A stretch of 64,000 bases of DNA from Pseudoflavonifractor sp. MSJ-37 (GTDB lineage Bacteria; Bacillota; Clostridia; Oscillospirales; Oscillospiraceae): contig NZ_JAHLPP010000002.1 in the NCBI RefSeq assembly GCF_018917965.1, positions 248,001 through 312,000 on the forward strand, in the 5' to 3' direction. Made by a program: the position numbers and the translations under genes. Shown here piece after piece: positions 42,239-53,003 of the stretch. The notes beneath the pieces are model-generated. The model worked only from the letters and a program-made list of their open reading frames with translations, was not told the DNA's origin and searched no databases. The stretch's first letter is position 1; every line of letters starts with the position of its first letter.

Positions 42239-44182
42239 ATGTCTGAAGAACTGGAATTGAACCAGACCCAGGTGGAGCACGAGTATACCGGCTCCGAGAT
42301 CCAGGTCCTGGAGGGGCTGGAGGCGGTGCGCAAGCGGCCGGGCATGTACATCGGCTCCACCTCCTCCTCCGGTCTGCACCATCTGGTCTATGAGATCGTG
42401 GACAACGCCATCGACGAGGCGCTGGCCGGCTACTGTGACGACATCTCCGTCACCATCCTGGACGGGGACATGATCCGGGTCACCGACAACGGCCGCGGCA
42501 TCCCTGTGGACATCCAGCCCCAGACCGGCAAGCCCGCCCTGGAGGTGGTGTTCACCATCCTGCACGCCGGCGGCAAGTTCGGCGGCGGCGGCTACAAGGT
42601 CTCCGGCGGCCTCCACGGCGTGGGCGCCAGCGTGGTCAACGCCCTGAGCGAGTGGCTGGAGGTCCGGGTCCACAAGGACGGCAAGATCTATGAGATGAAG
42701 TTCTCCCGGGGCCATGTGACCCAGGAGATGACCGTGGTGGGCGCCACCGACCGCCACGGCACCGAGGTGGTGTTCAAGCCCGACCCCGAGATGTTCGAGG
42801 ACACCGTGTACGACTACAAGATCCTCCACACCCGGATGCGGGAGGAGGCCTTCCTGAACGCAGGCGTCCGGATCCGCACCGAGGACCAGCGTCCCGGGAA
42901 GGAACAGTCCGACGAGATGCACTACGCCGGCGGCATCCGGGAGTTCGTCACGTTCATCGATCAGAACAAGACCCCGCTCCACAGCGACGTGATCTACATC
43001 GCCGGCCAGCGGGACGACTCCGTGGCCGAGGTGGCCTTCCAGTACAACGATGACTACAACGAGAACATCATCTCCTTCGCCAACAACGTCCACACCCCTG
43101 AGGGCGGCATGCACGAGGAGGGCTTCCGCCGGGCCCTGACCAACGTGCTCAACAGCTACGGCCGCAAGATCGGCGTGCTGAAGAACGAGGATAAGGTCTC
43201 CGGCGAGGACTGCCGGGAGGGCCTCACCTGCGTCATCTCCGTGAAGCTGACCAACGCCCAGTTCGAGGGCCAGACCAAGGCCAAGCTGGGCAACAGCGAG
43301 ATCCGTACCTTGGTCAACGCCATCGTCTCTGAGAAGCTGGATGAGTACCTGGAGGAGAACCCCGCCGTGGGCCGGGCCATCCTGGAAAAGGCCCTCACCG
43401 CCAACCGGGCCCGGGAGGCCGCGCGGAAGGCCCGGGAGTCCATCCGCCGCAAGACCGCTCTGGGCGGTGCGGCCATGCCCGATAAGCTCCGGGACTGCAA
43501 TATCAGCGAGCCTGAAGTCACTGAGATCTACATCGTCGAGGGCGACTCCGCCGGCGGCTCCGCCACCCAGGGCCGGGATTCCCAGTTCCAGGCGATCCTC
43601 CCCCTGTGGGGCAAGATGCTCAACGTGGAGAAGGCCCGGGCCGACAAGGTCTACGGCAACGACAAGCTCCAGCCTGTGATCACCGCCCTAGGCGCCGGCA
43701 TCGGCGAGGAGTTCGACATCAGCAAGCTCCGCTATCACAAGATCATCATCATGGCCGATGCCGATGTGGACGGCGCCCATATCCGCACCCTGCTGCTGAC
43801 CTTCTTCTTCCGGTTCATGCGGCCCCTGATCGAGCACGGCTATGTGTACTCCGCCGTGCCGCCCCTGTTCAAGTTGACCCGGGGCAAGACCACCCGCCTG
43901 GCCTTCTCCGAGGAGGAGCGGGACCGGCTCAGCGCCGAGCTGAGGGGGGACAACCCCAACGCCAAGGTGGACATCAGCCGCTTCAAGGGCCTGGGCGAGA
44001 TGGATCCCCACGAGCTGTGGGAGACCACCATGGATCCGGAGAAGCGGACCCTGCGCCGCATCACCCTGGACGACGCCGTGGCCGCCGACGCCACGTTCAC
44101 CGTCCTCATGGGCGAGAAGGTGGAGCCCCGGAAGGAATTCATCGAGCGCAACGCCAAGTACGCGGTCAATCTGGACTACTAA
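42239..44182 (+). CDS. gyrB: DNA gyrase subunit B
   Basis: The ATPase subunit of gyrase, which introduces negative supercoils. The 647 residues have the GHKL ATPase ([45 protein letters not shown]), transducer, TOPRIM ([44 protein letters not shown]) and the C-terminal [18 protein letters not shown] 42239 follows CGGAGGTC. It is 15 bp upstream of gyrA. Confidence 0.98.
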   Translation: MSEELELNQTQVEHEYTGSEIQVLEGLEAVRKRPGMYIGSTSSSGLHHLVYEIVDNAIDEALAGYCDDISVTILDGDMIRVTDNGRGIPVDIQPQTGKPALEVVFTILHAGGKFGGGGYKVSGGLHGVGASVVNALSEWLEVRVHKDGKIYEMKFSRGHVTQEMTVVGATDRHGTEVVFKPDPEMFEDTVYDYKILHTRMREEAFLNAGVRIRTEDQRPGKEQSDEMHYAGGIREFVTFIDQNKTPLHSDVIYIAGQRDDSVAEVAFQYNDDYNENIISFANNVHTPEGGMHEEGFRRALTNVLNSYGRKIGVLKNEDKVSGEDCREGLTCVISVKLTNAQFEGQTKAKLGNSEIRTLVNAIVSEKLDEYLEENPAVGRAILEKALTANRAREAARKARESIRRKTALGGAAMPDKLRDCNISEPEVTEIYIVEGDSAGGSATQGRDSQFQAILPLWGKMLNVEKARADKVYGNDKLQPVITALGAGIGEEFDISKLRYHKIIIMADADVDGAHIRTLLLTFFFRFMRPLIEHGYVYSAVPPLFKLTRGKTTRLAFSEEERDRLSAELRGDNPNAKVDISRFKGLGEMDPHELWETTMDPEKRTLRRITLDDAVAADATFTVLMGEKVEPRKEFIERNAKYAVNLDY

Positions 44183-44197
44183 GGAGAAGAGACACCG

Positions 44198-46741
<2,544 letters not shown>

Positions 46742-46743
46742 GC

Positions 46744-46806
46744 ATGAGCCGGTACGAGATGAGCCTCGGTCCCAAGACCGCGGACACAGAGGAGAAGAGC
46801 CGGTGA
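46744..46806 (+). CDS. Possible 20-residue peptide between gyrA and rnhA
   Basis: ATG 46744 follows CGGAGGTGTGAGC and encodes [19 protein letters not shown] with stop TGA at 46804-46806, overlapping the rnhA GTG by 3 bp. It may serve only to couple rnhA translation to gyrA. No domain is visible. Confidence 0.3.
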   Translation: MSRYEMSLGPKTADTEEKSR

Positions 46807-47240
46807 AGCAGGTCACGATCTATACGGATGGAGCCTGCTCCGGCAACCCCGGCCCCGGCGGCTGGGGGGCGATCCTCCAGTATGGCCCCCACCGGAAGGA
46901 GATGTCCGGCGGGGAGGCCCAGACCACAAACAACCGCATGGAGCTGACCGGTGTGATATCCGCCCTGCGGGCGCTGAAGGAGCCCTGTGAGGTGGAGCTG
47001 TATTCCGACTCCAAGTACGTCCTGGATGCCCTCCAGAAGGGCTGGGCCAAGGGCTGGCGGTCCCGGGGCTGGGTGAAGTCGGACAAGAAGCCGGCCCTGA
47101 ACGCCGACCTCTGGGCGGTCCTGCTGGATCTGTGCGACTATCACACGGTCCATCTCCACTGGGTGAAGGGCCACGCGGAGAACGCCAACAACAACCGCTG
47201 TGACGAGCTGGCTGTGGCGGAGAGCAAAAAATTCCGATGA
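46803..47240 (+). CDS. rnhA: Ribonuclease HI
   Basis: Cleaves the RNA strand of RNA-DNA hybrids. The 145 residues contain all four acidic catalytic residues: Asp of [17 protein letters not shown], Glu of NNRMELTGV, Asp of [11 protein letters not shown] and Asp of NNRCDELA, plus the handle [13 protein letters not shown]. The start is GTG 46803 following GAGGAGAAG. It ends the plus-strand replication block and is followed by a terminator and repeat copy D. Confidence 0.96.
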   Translation: MKQVTIYTDGACSGNPGPGGWGAILQYGPHRKEMSGGEAQTTNNRMELTGVISALRALKEPCEVELYSDSKYVLDALQKGWAKGWRSRGWVKSDKKPALNADLWAVLLDLCDYHTVHLHWVKGHAENANNNRCDELAVAESKKFR

Positions 47241-47249
47241 ATGCGAGAA

Positions 47250-47289
47250 GACCGTCCCCTGTTCCGACTGGAATGGGGGGCGGTTTTTT
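47250..47289 (+). terminator. Terminator after rnhA
   Basis: ACCGTCCCC (47250-47258) pairs with GGGGGGCGGT ending near 47283, followed by seven T. It lies 10 bp after the rnhA stop. Confidence 0.8.
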
Positions 47290-47328
47290 TGTCAAGTGGG
47301 CGGCAGGACGGGGCGGCTGTGATATTTG

Positions 47329-47949
47329 TTCCGCCCACGGGTGGGGAGATGTGTCCTCGCTTGCGCAGCCGTTGGCGGCTCTGCCGCCTTACGGATGCGG
47401 CATGCCCCTTGCGGGTGCGGACGGGCCGCCTATCCGGCGGGGACCCTATTTCTTTTTCTGAGCGTCAGAAAAAGAAACAGGGGAAAGAAAAAGAGCGCCA
47501 GAGGGGGACAGTCAATCCCCCTCTGGACTCCCCCCAATGCGTCCCCGGCTGGCGTTCGAGGGCAGAAGCGCCCGCGCGAGCCTGGCAGCACACACACGTT
47601 CGCTTGGCGCTCCCGACGGACGTTTTTCGGCTCAAAAGACAAGATGGCCTGCCGCTTCGAAGGGCAAGATCGGACGGGAGCGCTCTGTACGTCCAGACTA
47701 TCATAGGGGCGGCGTCCCCGACGCCCCACCATAGACTTTCGACCGTGCGCTCCGCGCGATCAGAGGACATCCGAGATGAGGACAGGGCCTTTATGATCAT
47801 ATCGGGAGAGAACGAGCGCATAGGGGGTGTCCAGAGGGGAGGTCCGCCCCCTCTGGCGTTCTTTTTTTTTCCCCCCTTTCTTTTTTCTCACGCGAGAAAA
47901 AGAAAGGGGGCTCCCGCCGAGCAGGCGGCCCATCCGGCGAGGACACAAC
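47329..47949 (+). repeat. R1 structured intergenic element, copy D
   Basis: The fourth copy, between convergent rnhA and ricT. It has the outer hairpin at 47331-47345, the extra 60-bp module on the left as in copy B, a left terminal hairpin CCGCC-tatcc-GGCGG (about 47426-47440) that differs from the A/B left end yet still pairs, the pyrimidine hairpin, CCAGAGGGGGA hairpin, core, CCAGAGGGG hairpin, CACGCG-centred palindrome (CACGTG in A and B) and the right end. The outermost right hairpin is missing. No coding capacity. Confidence 0.85.
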
Positions 47950-47965
47950 ATTTTTCGTTGAGCGG

Positions 47966-48005
47966 ATAAAAAACGCCCCCGCTCGATCTCCCGAGCGGGG
48001 GCGTT
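47966..48005 (-). terminator. Terminator of the yaaO-darA-holB-ricT operon
   Basis: ACGCCCCCGCTCG (47973-47985) pairs with CGAGCGGGGGCGT (47992-48004); on the minus strand it is followed by a run of T. It lies 10 bp beyond the ricT stop. Confidence 0.88.
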
Positions 48006-48014
48006 GTGGTCCTG

Positions 48015-49328
48015 TCATTCGGCTTTCGGAGGCGTTCCGCTCTCGCCCTTGGGCTTGTTCCCACGGGGGCGGCGCCAGCGGCGGCGGGGCTTCTTGGGCG
48101 CTCCGCCTTCCTGCTCCGGAGCAGGATCGGCAGGCTTAGAGGCCGGGGCGTTCTGAGGAGCCGGAGCGGGTCTGTCCTCCCGGACCTCTCTGGTGTCTTT
48201 TGACTTGGGGGCGGGACGGTCGTTCCGGGGCTTGGGCGGACGGGGCTTCCGGGGCTGGCTCTGCCCCTCGGCCGGGGCCTGCTGGCCCTTGGGAGGCCGG
48301 CCGCCGCTGTTCCCGCCATTCCCGTTCCCCGGACGGGAGGGCCGGCGGCGCTCCCGCTGAGGCTTCCGGTCGGGCGTGGGATCGGAGAGGCCGGACAGAC
48401 TGGCCAGCGCGGCGGAGAGCCGGTCCTCCTCCGTCTCGGCGGCGGGATCTGCGGGGCGGCGGAGCTTGGCCAGCTCCTCCGGCGGCGGGGCCACATAGCC
48501 CTCGGGGCGCTTGCCCTTGCCATTGCGGACCACGCACAGCTCACAGTTGTGGTAGCACTTGGGGGCCTCCGGCTCGTCCTCCAGACGGACCTTCACGGTC
48601 TCCCGCAGGAGGTCCACCTGAGAGACGGTGCCCACGCCGTCGGGGGTCTCCACGAAGGACTCGTTCTTGGGCATCCGCTTCACCGCGTCCTCATAGGCCG
48701 CCTGCTCATACTTGAGGCAGCACATGAGCCGGCCGCAGGTGCCGGAGATCTTGGTGGGGTTCAGGCTGAGCCCCTGGGTCTTGGCCATCTTGATGGACAC
48801 GGGCTGGAACTCGTCCATGAACCCGCAACAGCAGAAGGGACGGCCGCAGATGCCGAGGCCGCCCAGCATCTTGGCCTCGTCCCGGACGCCGATCTGCCGC
48901 AGCTCGATCCGGGTGTGGAACACGCCGGCCAGGTCCTTCACCAGGGCGCGGAAGTCCACCCGGCCCTCGCTGGTGAAGAAGAACAGGATCTTGCTCCCGT
49001 CGAAGTTGTACTCCACCTCCACCAGCTTCATCTCCAGCCCGTGGGCGGCGATCTTTTCCTGGCAGATCCGGAAGGCCCGGGCCTCCTTCTCCTTGTTGCG
49101 GCGGATGTTCTCCAGGTCCTTTTCCGTGGCGATGCGGACCATGGGACGGAGGGGCTGGACCACGGCGGAGTCCTCCACCATGGTGTTGCCCTGGACGCAG
49201 TCGCCGTACTCGATGCCCCGGGAGGTCTCGATGATCACGCCCTGTCCGGGGCGGACCTGGACGCCTTTGGGGTCGAAATAGTATTGCTTGCCCCCGCTCT
49301 TGAAGCGGACGCCGATGATCTCGGTCAT
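48015..49328 (-). CDS. ricT: RicT/YaaT PSP1-domain protein with long basic tail
   Basis: A 437-residue protein. The N-terminal 265 residues are the PSP1 domain of RicT (YaaT), part of the Y-complex (RicAFT) that stimulates RNA processing by RNase Y in B. subtilis; it carries the cysteine series CGRPFCCCGFM, CGRLMCCLKYE and a later CYHNCELC. The last 170 residues are a Pro/Arg/Lys-rich disordered tail, not usual in Bacillus. ATG 49328 follows GAGGT. It is the last gene of a Firmicutes-conserved cluster with holB and darA. Confidence 0.9.
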   Translation of the reverse strand: MTEIIGVRFKSGGKQYYFDPKGVQVRPGQGVIIETSRGIEYGDCVQGNTMVEDSAVVQPLRPMVRIATEKDLENIRRNKEKEARAFRICQEKIAAHGLEMKLVEVEYNFDGSKILFFFTSEGRVDFRALVKDLAGVFHTRIELRQIGVRDEAKMLGGLGICGRPFCCCGFMDEFQPVSIKMAKTQGLSLNPTKISGTCGRLMCCLKYEQAAYEDAVKRMPKNESFVETPDGVGTVSQVDLLRETVKVRLEDEPEAPKCYHNCELCVVRNGKGKRPEGYVAPPPEELAKLRRPADPAAETEEDRLSAALASLSGLSDPTPDRKPQRERRRPSRPGNGNGGNSGGRPPKGQQAPAEGQSQPRKPRPPKPRNDRPAPKSKDTREVREDRPAPAPQNAPASKPADPAPEQEGGAPKKPRRRWRRPRGNKPKGESGTPPKAE

Positions 49329-49369
49329 TCAGTTACCTCATGTCTGTCGTATATCGGTCGAAAGGGATG

Positions 49370-50431
49370 TCATACGGGGAAGGGGACGGAAGGAAGCCCC
49401 TGCCGCCGGGGGAGGGCGGCCAGCTCCGCGCAGAGCCAGCCGGTCAGGTGTCCCACGCCGGTGTTGTGGGCGCAGGCCTCCCGGAGCCGGTCCATGATCT
49501 CCACCGCCGCCAGGAGGGAGCGGGGCGGCAGGGCGGCGGCCAGCGCGGCGGCGGCCTGCCGTCGTTCCGGGTCCTGATCGGCCCCGGCGTGGACGCCCTG
49601 GACCAGCGCGTCCCGCAGGAGACGCACCGTCTCGGCCATCAGGGCGGAGAAGCGGGTCCAGTCCCAGCCATCTTTGTTCTTATCGGCCTTCTTGTCCTGT
49701 TCCAGTCCAGCACAGAAGGCGCAGAGGGCCAGCTCATCCCCGCGGGCCAGCGTCCCGGCCAGAGCCAGCGCGGTCTGCCGGACCTTCTCATCTATGTCGT
49801 CGGCCCCGTCCAGCTCCTCTACGGCGCGGCCCAGCAGGCCCTCGCACCGGCGGGCGGCGGTCTGGAGCTCTTCCGGGGCGCGGTCCGGGAAGTGGGCCCG
49901 GAGGAACCCCTCTGCCTCCGCCAGAGAGACGGGGGAGAGGGTCAGCACCTCACAGCGGGAGCGAACGGTGGTCAGCAGGAGCTGGGCGTTCTCCGCCAGC
50001 AGGAGGAAGGCTGCGTAGGGGGGACCGTCCTCCAATACCTTGAGCATGGCGTTCTGGGCGGAGTCCTTCATACGGTCGGCCTCTTCCAGAAGGTAGACCT
50101 TCCGGGCGGCCTCGTTGGGGCGGATGTAGGCGTCGGAGCGCATGGCCCGGATCTGGGCCACATTGATCTCCTTGCCGTCCTCCCCGACGATCTGGATGAT
50201 GTCCGGGTGGATGCCGCCCGCCGCCTTGCGGCAGCCGGAGCAGAGGCCGCAGGGGACGTCACCGTCCGGGGCGGAGCAGACCAGGGCGGCGGCCAGGATC
50301 CCGGCCAGCGTGTGCCGCCCGGAGCCCTTGGGACCGCTGATGATGTAGGCGTGGGAGAGGCCGCGGCGCTCCGTCTGGAGCTCCAGGCTCCGCTTGAGGG
50401 CGTCGTTGCCGGTCAGCGCTTGGAGACGCAT
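49370..50431 (-). CDS. holB: DNA polymerase III subunit delta-prime
   Basis: A clamp-loader subunit of 353 residues. It has the AAA+ fold with a P-loop-like GPKGSGRHTLAG in which the Walker lysine is replaced (GR instead of GK), typical of the non-hydrolysing delta-prime, a zinc ribbon with cysteines in VCSAPDGDVPCGLCSGC, and the SRC-type arginine-finger motif LLTTVRSRCE. It starts 2 bp after the darA stop, so coupled translation is likely. Confidence 0.92.
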   Translation of the reverse strand: MRLQALTGNDALKRSLELQTERRGLSHAYIISGPKGSGRHTLAGILAAALVCSAPDGDVPCGLCSGCRKAAGGIHPDIIQIVGEDGKEINVAQIRAMRSDAYIRPNEAARKVYLLEEADRMKDSAQNAMLKVLEDGPPYAAFLLLAENAQLLLTTVRSRCEVLTLSPVSLAEAEGFLRAHFPDRAPEELQTAARRCEGLLGRAVEELDGADDIDEKVRQTALALAGTLARGDELALCAFCAGLEQDKKADKNKDGWDWTRFSALMAETVRLLRDALVQGVHAGADQDPERRQAAAALAAALPPRSLLAAVEIMDRLREACAHNTGVGHLTGWLCAELAALPRRQGLPSVPFPV

Positions 50432-50433
50432 GG

Positions 50434-50757
50434 TCAGACCCGCTCGAAGCGCTCGATGTCCACCACGAAGATGGTGGCGCCGCCCACGACGACTTCCACC
50501 GGCATGCTGGGATAGTAGCCGTAGCTCATCTCAGATGTAGTGGGGATCATCTGCCGGCGGCTGTGGGACTCGGTCTTGATGATGTCGATCACGGTCTGGA
50601 CCTTCTCCTCGTCTACGCCGATCAGGATGGTCACGTTCCCGGCCATGAGGAAGCCGCCGGTAGTGGCCAGCTTGGTGGAGGAGAAGCCATGCTTGGTCAG
50701 GGAGCGGGTGACCGCGTTGGCGTCGTCATGATTGATGATCGCAAGGACAAGTTTCAT
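50434..50757 (-). CDS. darA: Cyclic di-AMP receptor DarA (PstA/YaaQ)
   Basis: A 107-residue PII-like trimeric signal protein that binds cyclic di-AMP. It has MKLVLAIINHDDANAVTRSLTKHGFSSTKLATTGGFL, with the conserved nucleotide-binding TGGFL, and GNVTILIGVDEEKV. The B-loop region is the shorter, DarA-type one. ATG 50757 follows GAGGAGGG. It lies between the decarboxylase and holB; the tmk gene often found here in Bacillus is absent. Confidence 0.93.
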   Translation of the reverse strand: MKLVLAIINHDDANAVTRSLTKHGFSSTKLATTGGFLMAGNVTILIGVDEEKVQTVIDIIKTESHSRRQMIPTTSEMSYGYYPSMPVEVVVGGATIFVVDIERFERV

Positions 50758-50817
50758 AGGTGATCCCTCCTCGGATTACAAAGACCGGCCCGCCGGCCCG
50801 TATGGTCCGGAGCACGC

Positions 50818-52161
50818 TCAAATACGGACGACTTCCATGTCTTTCTCCATATTATACCCTATCCGGGATAAATATGCGATAGTTTTTTTCGTGATGCGTT
50901 CCCCCGGCGCGATCACCGGGATGCCCGGCGGATAGGGGGCTGCCTGGGCGGCGGCGACCCGGCCCTCCGCCGCCCGGAGGGAGAGCCGCTCCGTGGGGGC
51001 GAAGCGGGCGGACCGGGGAGAGAGGACCTGCTCTGGTCCCGGGGGCTGGGGCAGGTCCAGGGCCTCCGCCGGGGCGGGCCGTCCCGCCAGCACCGTGGAG
51101 AGGGCCGCCTCCAGCCGGGCGAAGTCCGCCGGATCGTCCGCGGAGGTACCGATGCACACCACATGGCGGGCGTCGGCCATCTCCGGCCAGACGCCACGGG
51201 CCTCCAGCGCCTCCTGCACGGCGAAGCCGTCGTCACAGAGCAGGGTCAGCCGGGCCGGGTCCAGCGTGGCGCCCATCTCCTCCGGCCGGAGGGAGGGGAA
51301 ACGGGCCCGGAGCCGGGCCACCTGCCGGACGGTCTCCCGGAGGGCGGCGGCCCCCTCGTCCTCCATCCACGCCCGGGCGGCATCCATGGCCGCCATCAGC
51401 AGGTAAGAGGGGGAGGAACTGCCGTACAGGGACCCGGCCCGGCACAGCTCCTCCTGGGAGAAGCCGCCGCGGGAGAAGAGGAGGGCGGACTGCCCCGGAG
51501 CGGGGAGAGTCTTGTGGGCGGAGACCACTGCCAAGTCCGCCGCCGCCAGGGACCGGTCCCCCAGAAAGGGCAGATGGGCCCCATGGGCCCCGTCCACGAT
51601 CAGTCGGGCCCCATGGGCGCGGCACACGTCCGCCAGAGCGGGGATATCCGAGCAGACGCCATGGTAGGTGGGCGAGGTGAGGCACACGGCCCGGATCGTG
51701 GGATGGGCCGTCAGAGCGGCCTCCACGGCCGTCGGCTCTACCGGTCCGGTGACGCCGGCCTCCGCCCGCCAGGGCCGGAAGAGATAGCGGGGATGCAGGT
51801 CCAGCAGGGCCAGGGCGTTGTAGGCCGACCGGTGGCATCCCCGGTCCAGCAAGACCTCGTCCCCAGGGGAGCAGGCCAGTGTGAAGGCAGTCAGCACCCC
51901 CTGGGTGGAGCCTCCGGTGAGGAAAAGGCACCGCTCCGCCCCGAAGGCCCGGGCCCAGAGGACCTCGGCGGCGGGGATGGCGTCCTCCGGGCCTGGGTCG
52001 AAGAGGTCGCCGGTGGGGGGGAGCTCGGTGAAGTCCAGCGGCGCGGCGGCGGACAGCTCGGGGAAGGGGAGGGGCTTCCCCTTGTGGCCGGGCATATGCA
52101 TCCGCAGGGGATCTGTGTGGGCGAAGCCCCGCAGGGCGTCGCAGAGGGGCGTTTCTGTCAT
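50818..52161 (-). CDS. PLP-dependent Orn/Lys/Arg decarboxylase family protein (YaaO-like)
   Basis: A fold-type-I PLP enzyme, 447 residues, of the short (wingless) basic-amino-acid decarboxylase group. It has MHMPGHKG, LTGGSTQG (phosphate cup), VDGAHGAHLPF with the pyridine-nitrogen Asp, and SAHKTLPAPGQSAL with the Schiff-base Lys. ATG 52161 follows CGGAGG; the longer frame upstream is non-homologous. In Bacillus yaaO heads the same cluster. Substrate (arginine, lysine or ornithine) cannot be assigned. Confidence 0.9.
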   Translation of the reverse strand: MTETPLCDALRGFAHTDPLRMHMPGHKGKPLPFPELSAAAPLDFTELPPTGDLFDPGPEDAIPAAEVLWARAFGAERCLFLTGGSTQGVLTAFTLACSPGDEVLLDRGCHRSAYNALALLDLHPRYLFRPWRAEAGVTGPVEPTAVEAALTAHPTIRAVCLTSPTYHGVCSDIPALADVCRAHGARLIVDGAHGAHLPFLGDRSLAAADLAVVSAHKTLPAPGQSALLFSRGGFSQEELCRAGSLYGSSSPSYLLMAAMDAARAWMEDEGAAALRETVRQVARLRARFPSLRPEEMGATLDPARLTLLCDDGFAVQEALEARGVWPEMADARHVVCIGTSADDPADFARLEAALSTVLAGRPAPAEALDLPQPPGPEQVLSPRSARFAPTERLSLRAAEGRVAAAQAAPYPPGIPVIAPGERITKKTIAYLSRIGYNMEKDMEVVRI

Positions 52162-52177
52162 GGGGCGGGACCTCCGA

Positions 52178-52310
52178 TGTGGAAAAGTGGTTTTCAAGCG
52201 CAGAGTATGGAAAAAGGGAAAAACAGGGGGGAAACTGCGGAAGTAATGTGGACAGACAGGTTGAAAAGTGGGAAAACTTCCACTGGTTCGGCGGGATGCC
52301 ATGTGGAAAA
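52178..52310 (-). other. DnaA-box-like cluster upstream of the yaaO-like gene
   Basis: TGTGGAAAA (52178-52186), TGTGGACAG (52247-52255) and TGTGGAAAA (52302-52310) are in one orientation, equivalent to TTTTCCACA on the minus strand, with other near matches between. The stretch lies between the yaaO-like start and the hisS T-box promoter and holds no gene. Confidence 0.4.
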
Positions 52311-52443
52311 CTCGGGGGAAAAGTGTAAAACTGGTGTTCGAGTGACGGCCACAGCCGTCCGGCAGGGCATACAGTCCTCATTCTACCACCGGAAAGGCGA
52401 AATAGCGAGGGAGACGTTCCGTTCGCGGCGCCGTTTCCCGCGG

Positions 52444-52472
52444 TTGACTTTTTCCCGTGGTTGGGATAAAAT
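52444..52472 (+). promoter_or_regulatory. Promoter of the hisS T-box transcript
   Basis: TTGACT (52444-52449), 17 bp, TAAAAT (52467-52472), just before the T-box leader. Confidence 0.75.
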
Positions 52473-52479
52473 CGAGAGC

Positions 52480-52720
52480 GTATCAGAACACCGCTATGAC
52501 GGAGCAGGTACCCCGCGCACCGCCGGACAGAGAGGCACACCACGGCTGGAAGTGTGCCACGGCAAGGATCGGGGGAGACGGCTCCACCAGCGGGCCCGGA
52601 GACGGGCGCGGTCCCCTTCCCGCACCAGAAGGACGAAAGGGCGGGCCCGTCCCGCTGAACATGGGTGGCACCACGGAAGCGCGCGCTTTCGTCCCATAGC
52701 GTGGGACGGAGGCGTTTTTT
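52480..52720 (+). ncRNA. T-box leader of the hisS-aspS operon
   Basis: A tRNA-sensing leader. The diagnostic T-box sequence GGGTGGCACCACGG lies at 52663-52676, followed by the intrinsic terminator CGTCCCA/TGGGACG (about 52690-52708) and a T6 run (52715-52720). Upstream is a structured 5' part including the stem GGCACAC/GTGTGCC (about 52533-52557). A CAC at 52489-52491 is one candidate His specifier codon, but its place in stem I is not proven. Uncharged tRNA-His would favour antitermination. Confidence 0.85.
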
Positions 52721-52794
52721 CATACGCCGCCTCCCGTTCCGCCCCTGTTTTTCCAGCGATCCCCTATCCAACTCTTTGACAGAAGGAGTTCACT

Positions 52795-52862
52795 ATGGAC
52801 CGGATCAAACCCCGCACCCTGTCCGGCTCCATGGAGCTGCTGCTGCCCCAGGAAAGCTCCGC
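52795..52862 (+). pseudogene. Duplicated 5' fragment of hisS
   Basis: ATG 52795, preceded by AGAAGGAG, encodes DRIKPRTLSGSMELLLPQE, nearly the same as the real hisS start at 53004 (AQIKPRTLSGFMELLPQRQ). After about 20 codons the similarity ends. The DNA of the two copies is also alike over about 60 bp. The frame runs on out of phase into hisS without any histidyl-tRNA synthetase motif, so it is a truncated duplicate sitting in the normal hisS position behind the T-box. Confidence 0.75.
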
Positions 52863-52884
52863 TTTCCCGGGGACCCCGATCATT

Positions 52885-52970
52885 CACTCGAATAGGCCGA
52901 AATGGATCCGGCCTATTTCAAGGTTTTGCTGCGCAAAACGCTTGACGCCGCTGACGCGGCGGGGGGCAGC
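52885..52970 (+). repeat. Hairpin-rich insert between the hisS fragment and hisS
   Basis: It contains three inverted repeats in a row: AATAGGCC (52891-52898) with GGCCTATT (52910-52917), GTTTTGC (52923-52929) with GCAAAAC (52933-52939), and GCCGC (52947-52951) with GCGGC (52956-52960). It resembles neither R1 nor R2 in full, though the last GC hairpin recalls the sequence bordering R2 near 59331-59356. Confidence 0.55.
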
Positions 52971-53003
52971 AGCAGACCTATTTTCTAAAAGAGGAGCGTT
53001 ACT

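Noticed and set aside
47241..47969. Frames inside R1 copies (for example 240 codons in copy D) that resemble each other between copies
   Set aside because: Similarity is explained by DNA-level repeat identity; the frames differ in length and phase between copies, contain runs such as FFFSREKK from the pyrimidine hairpins, and lack ribosome sites.
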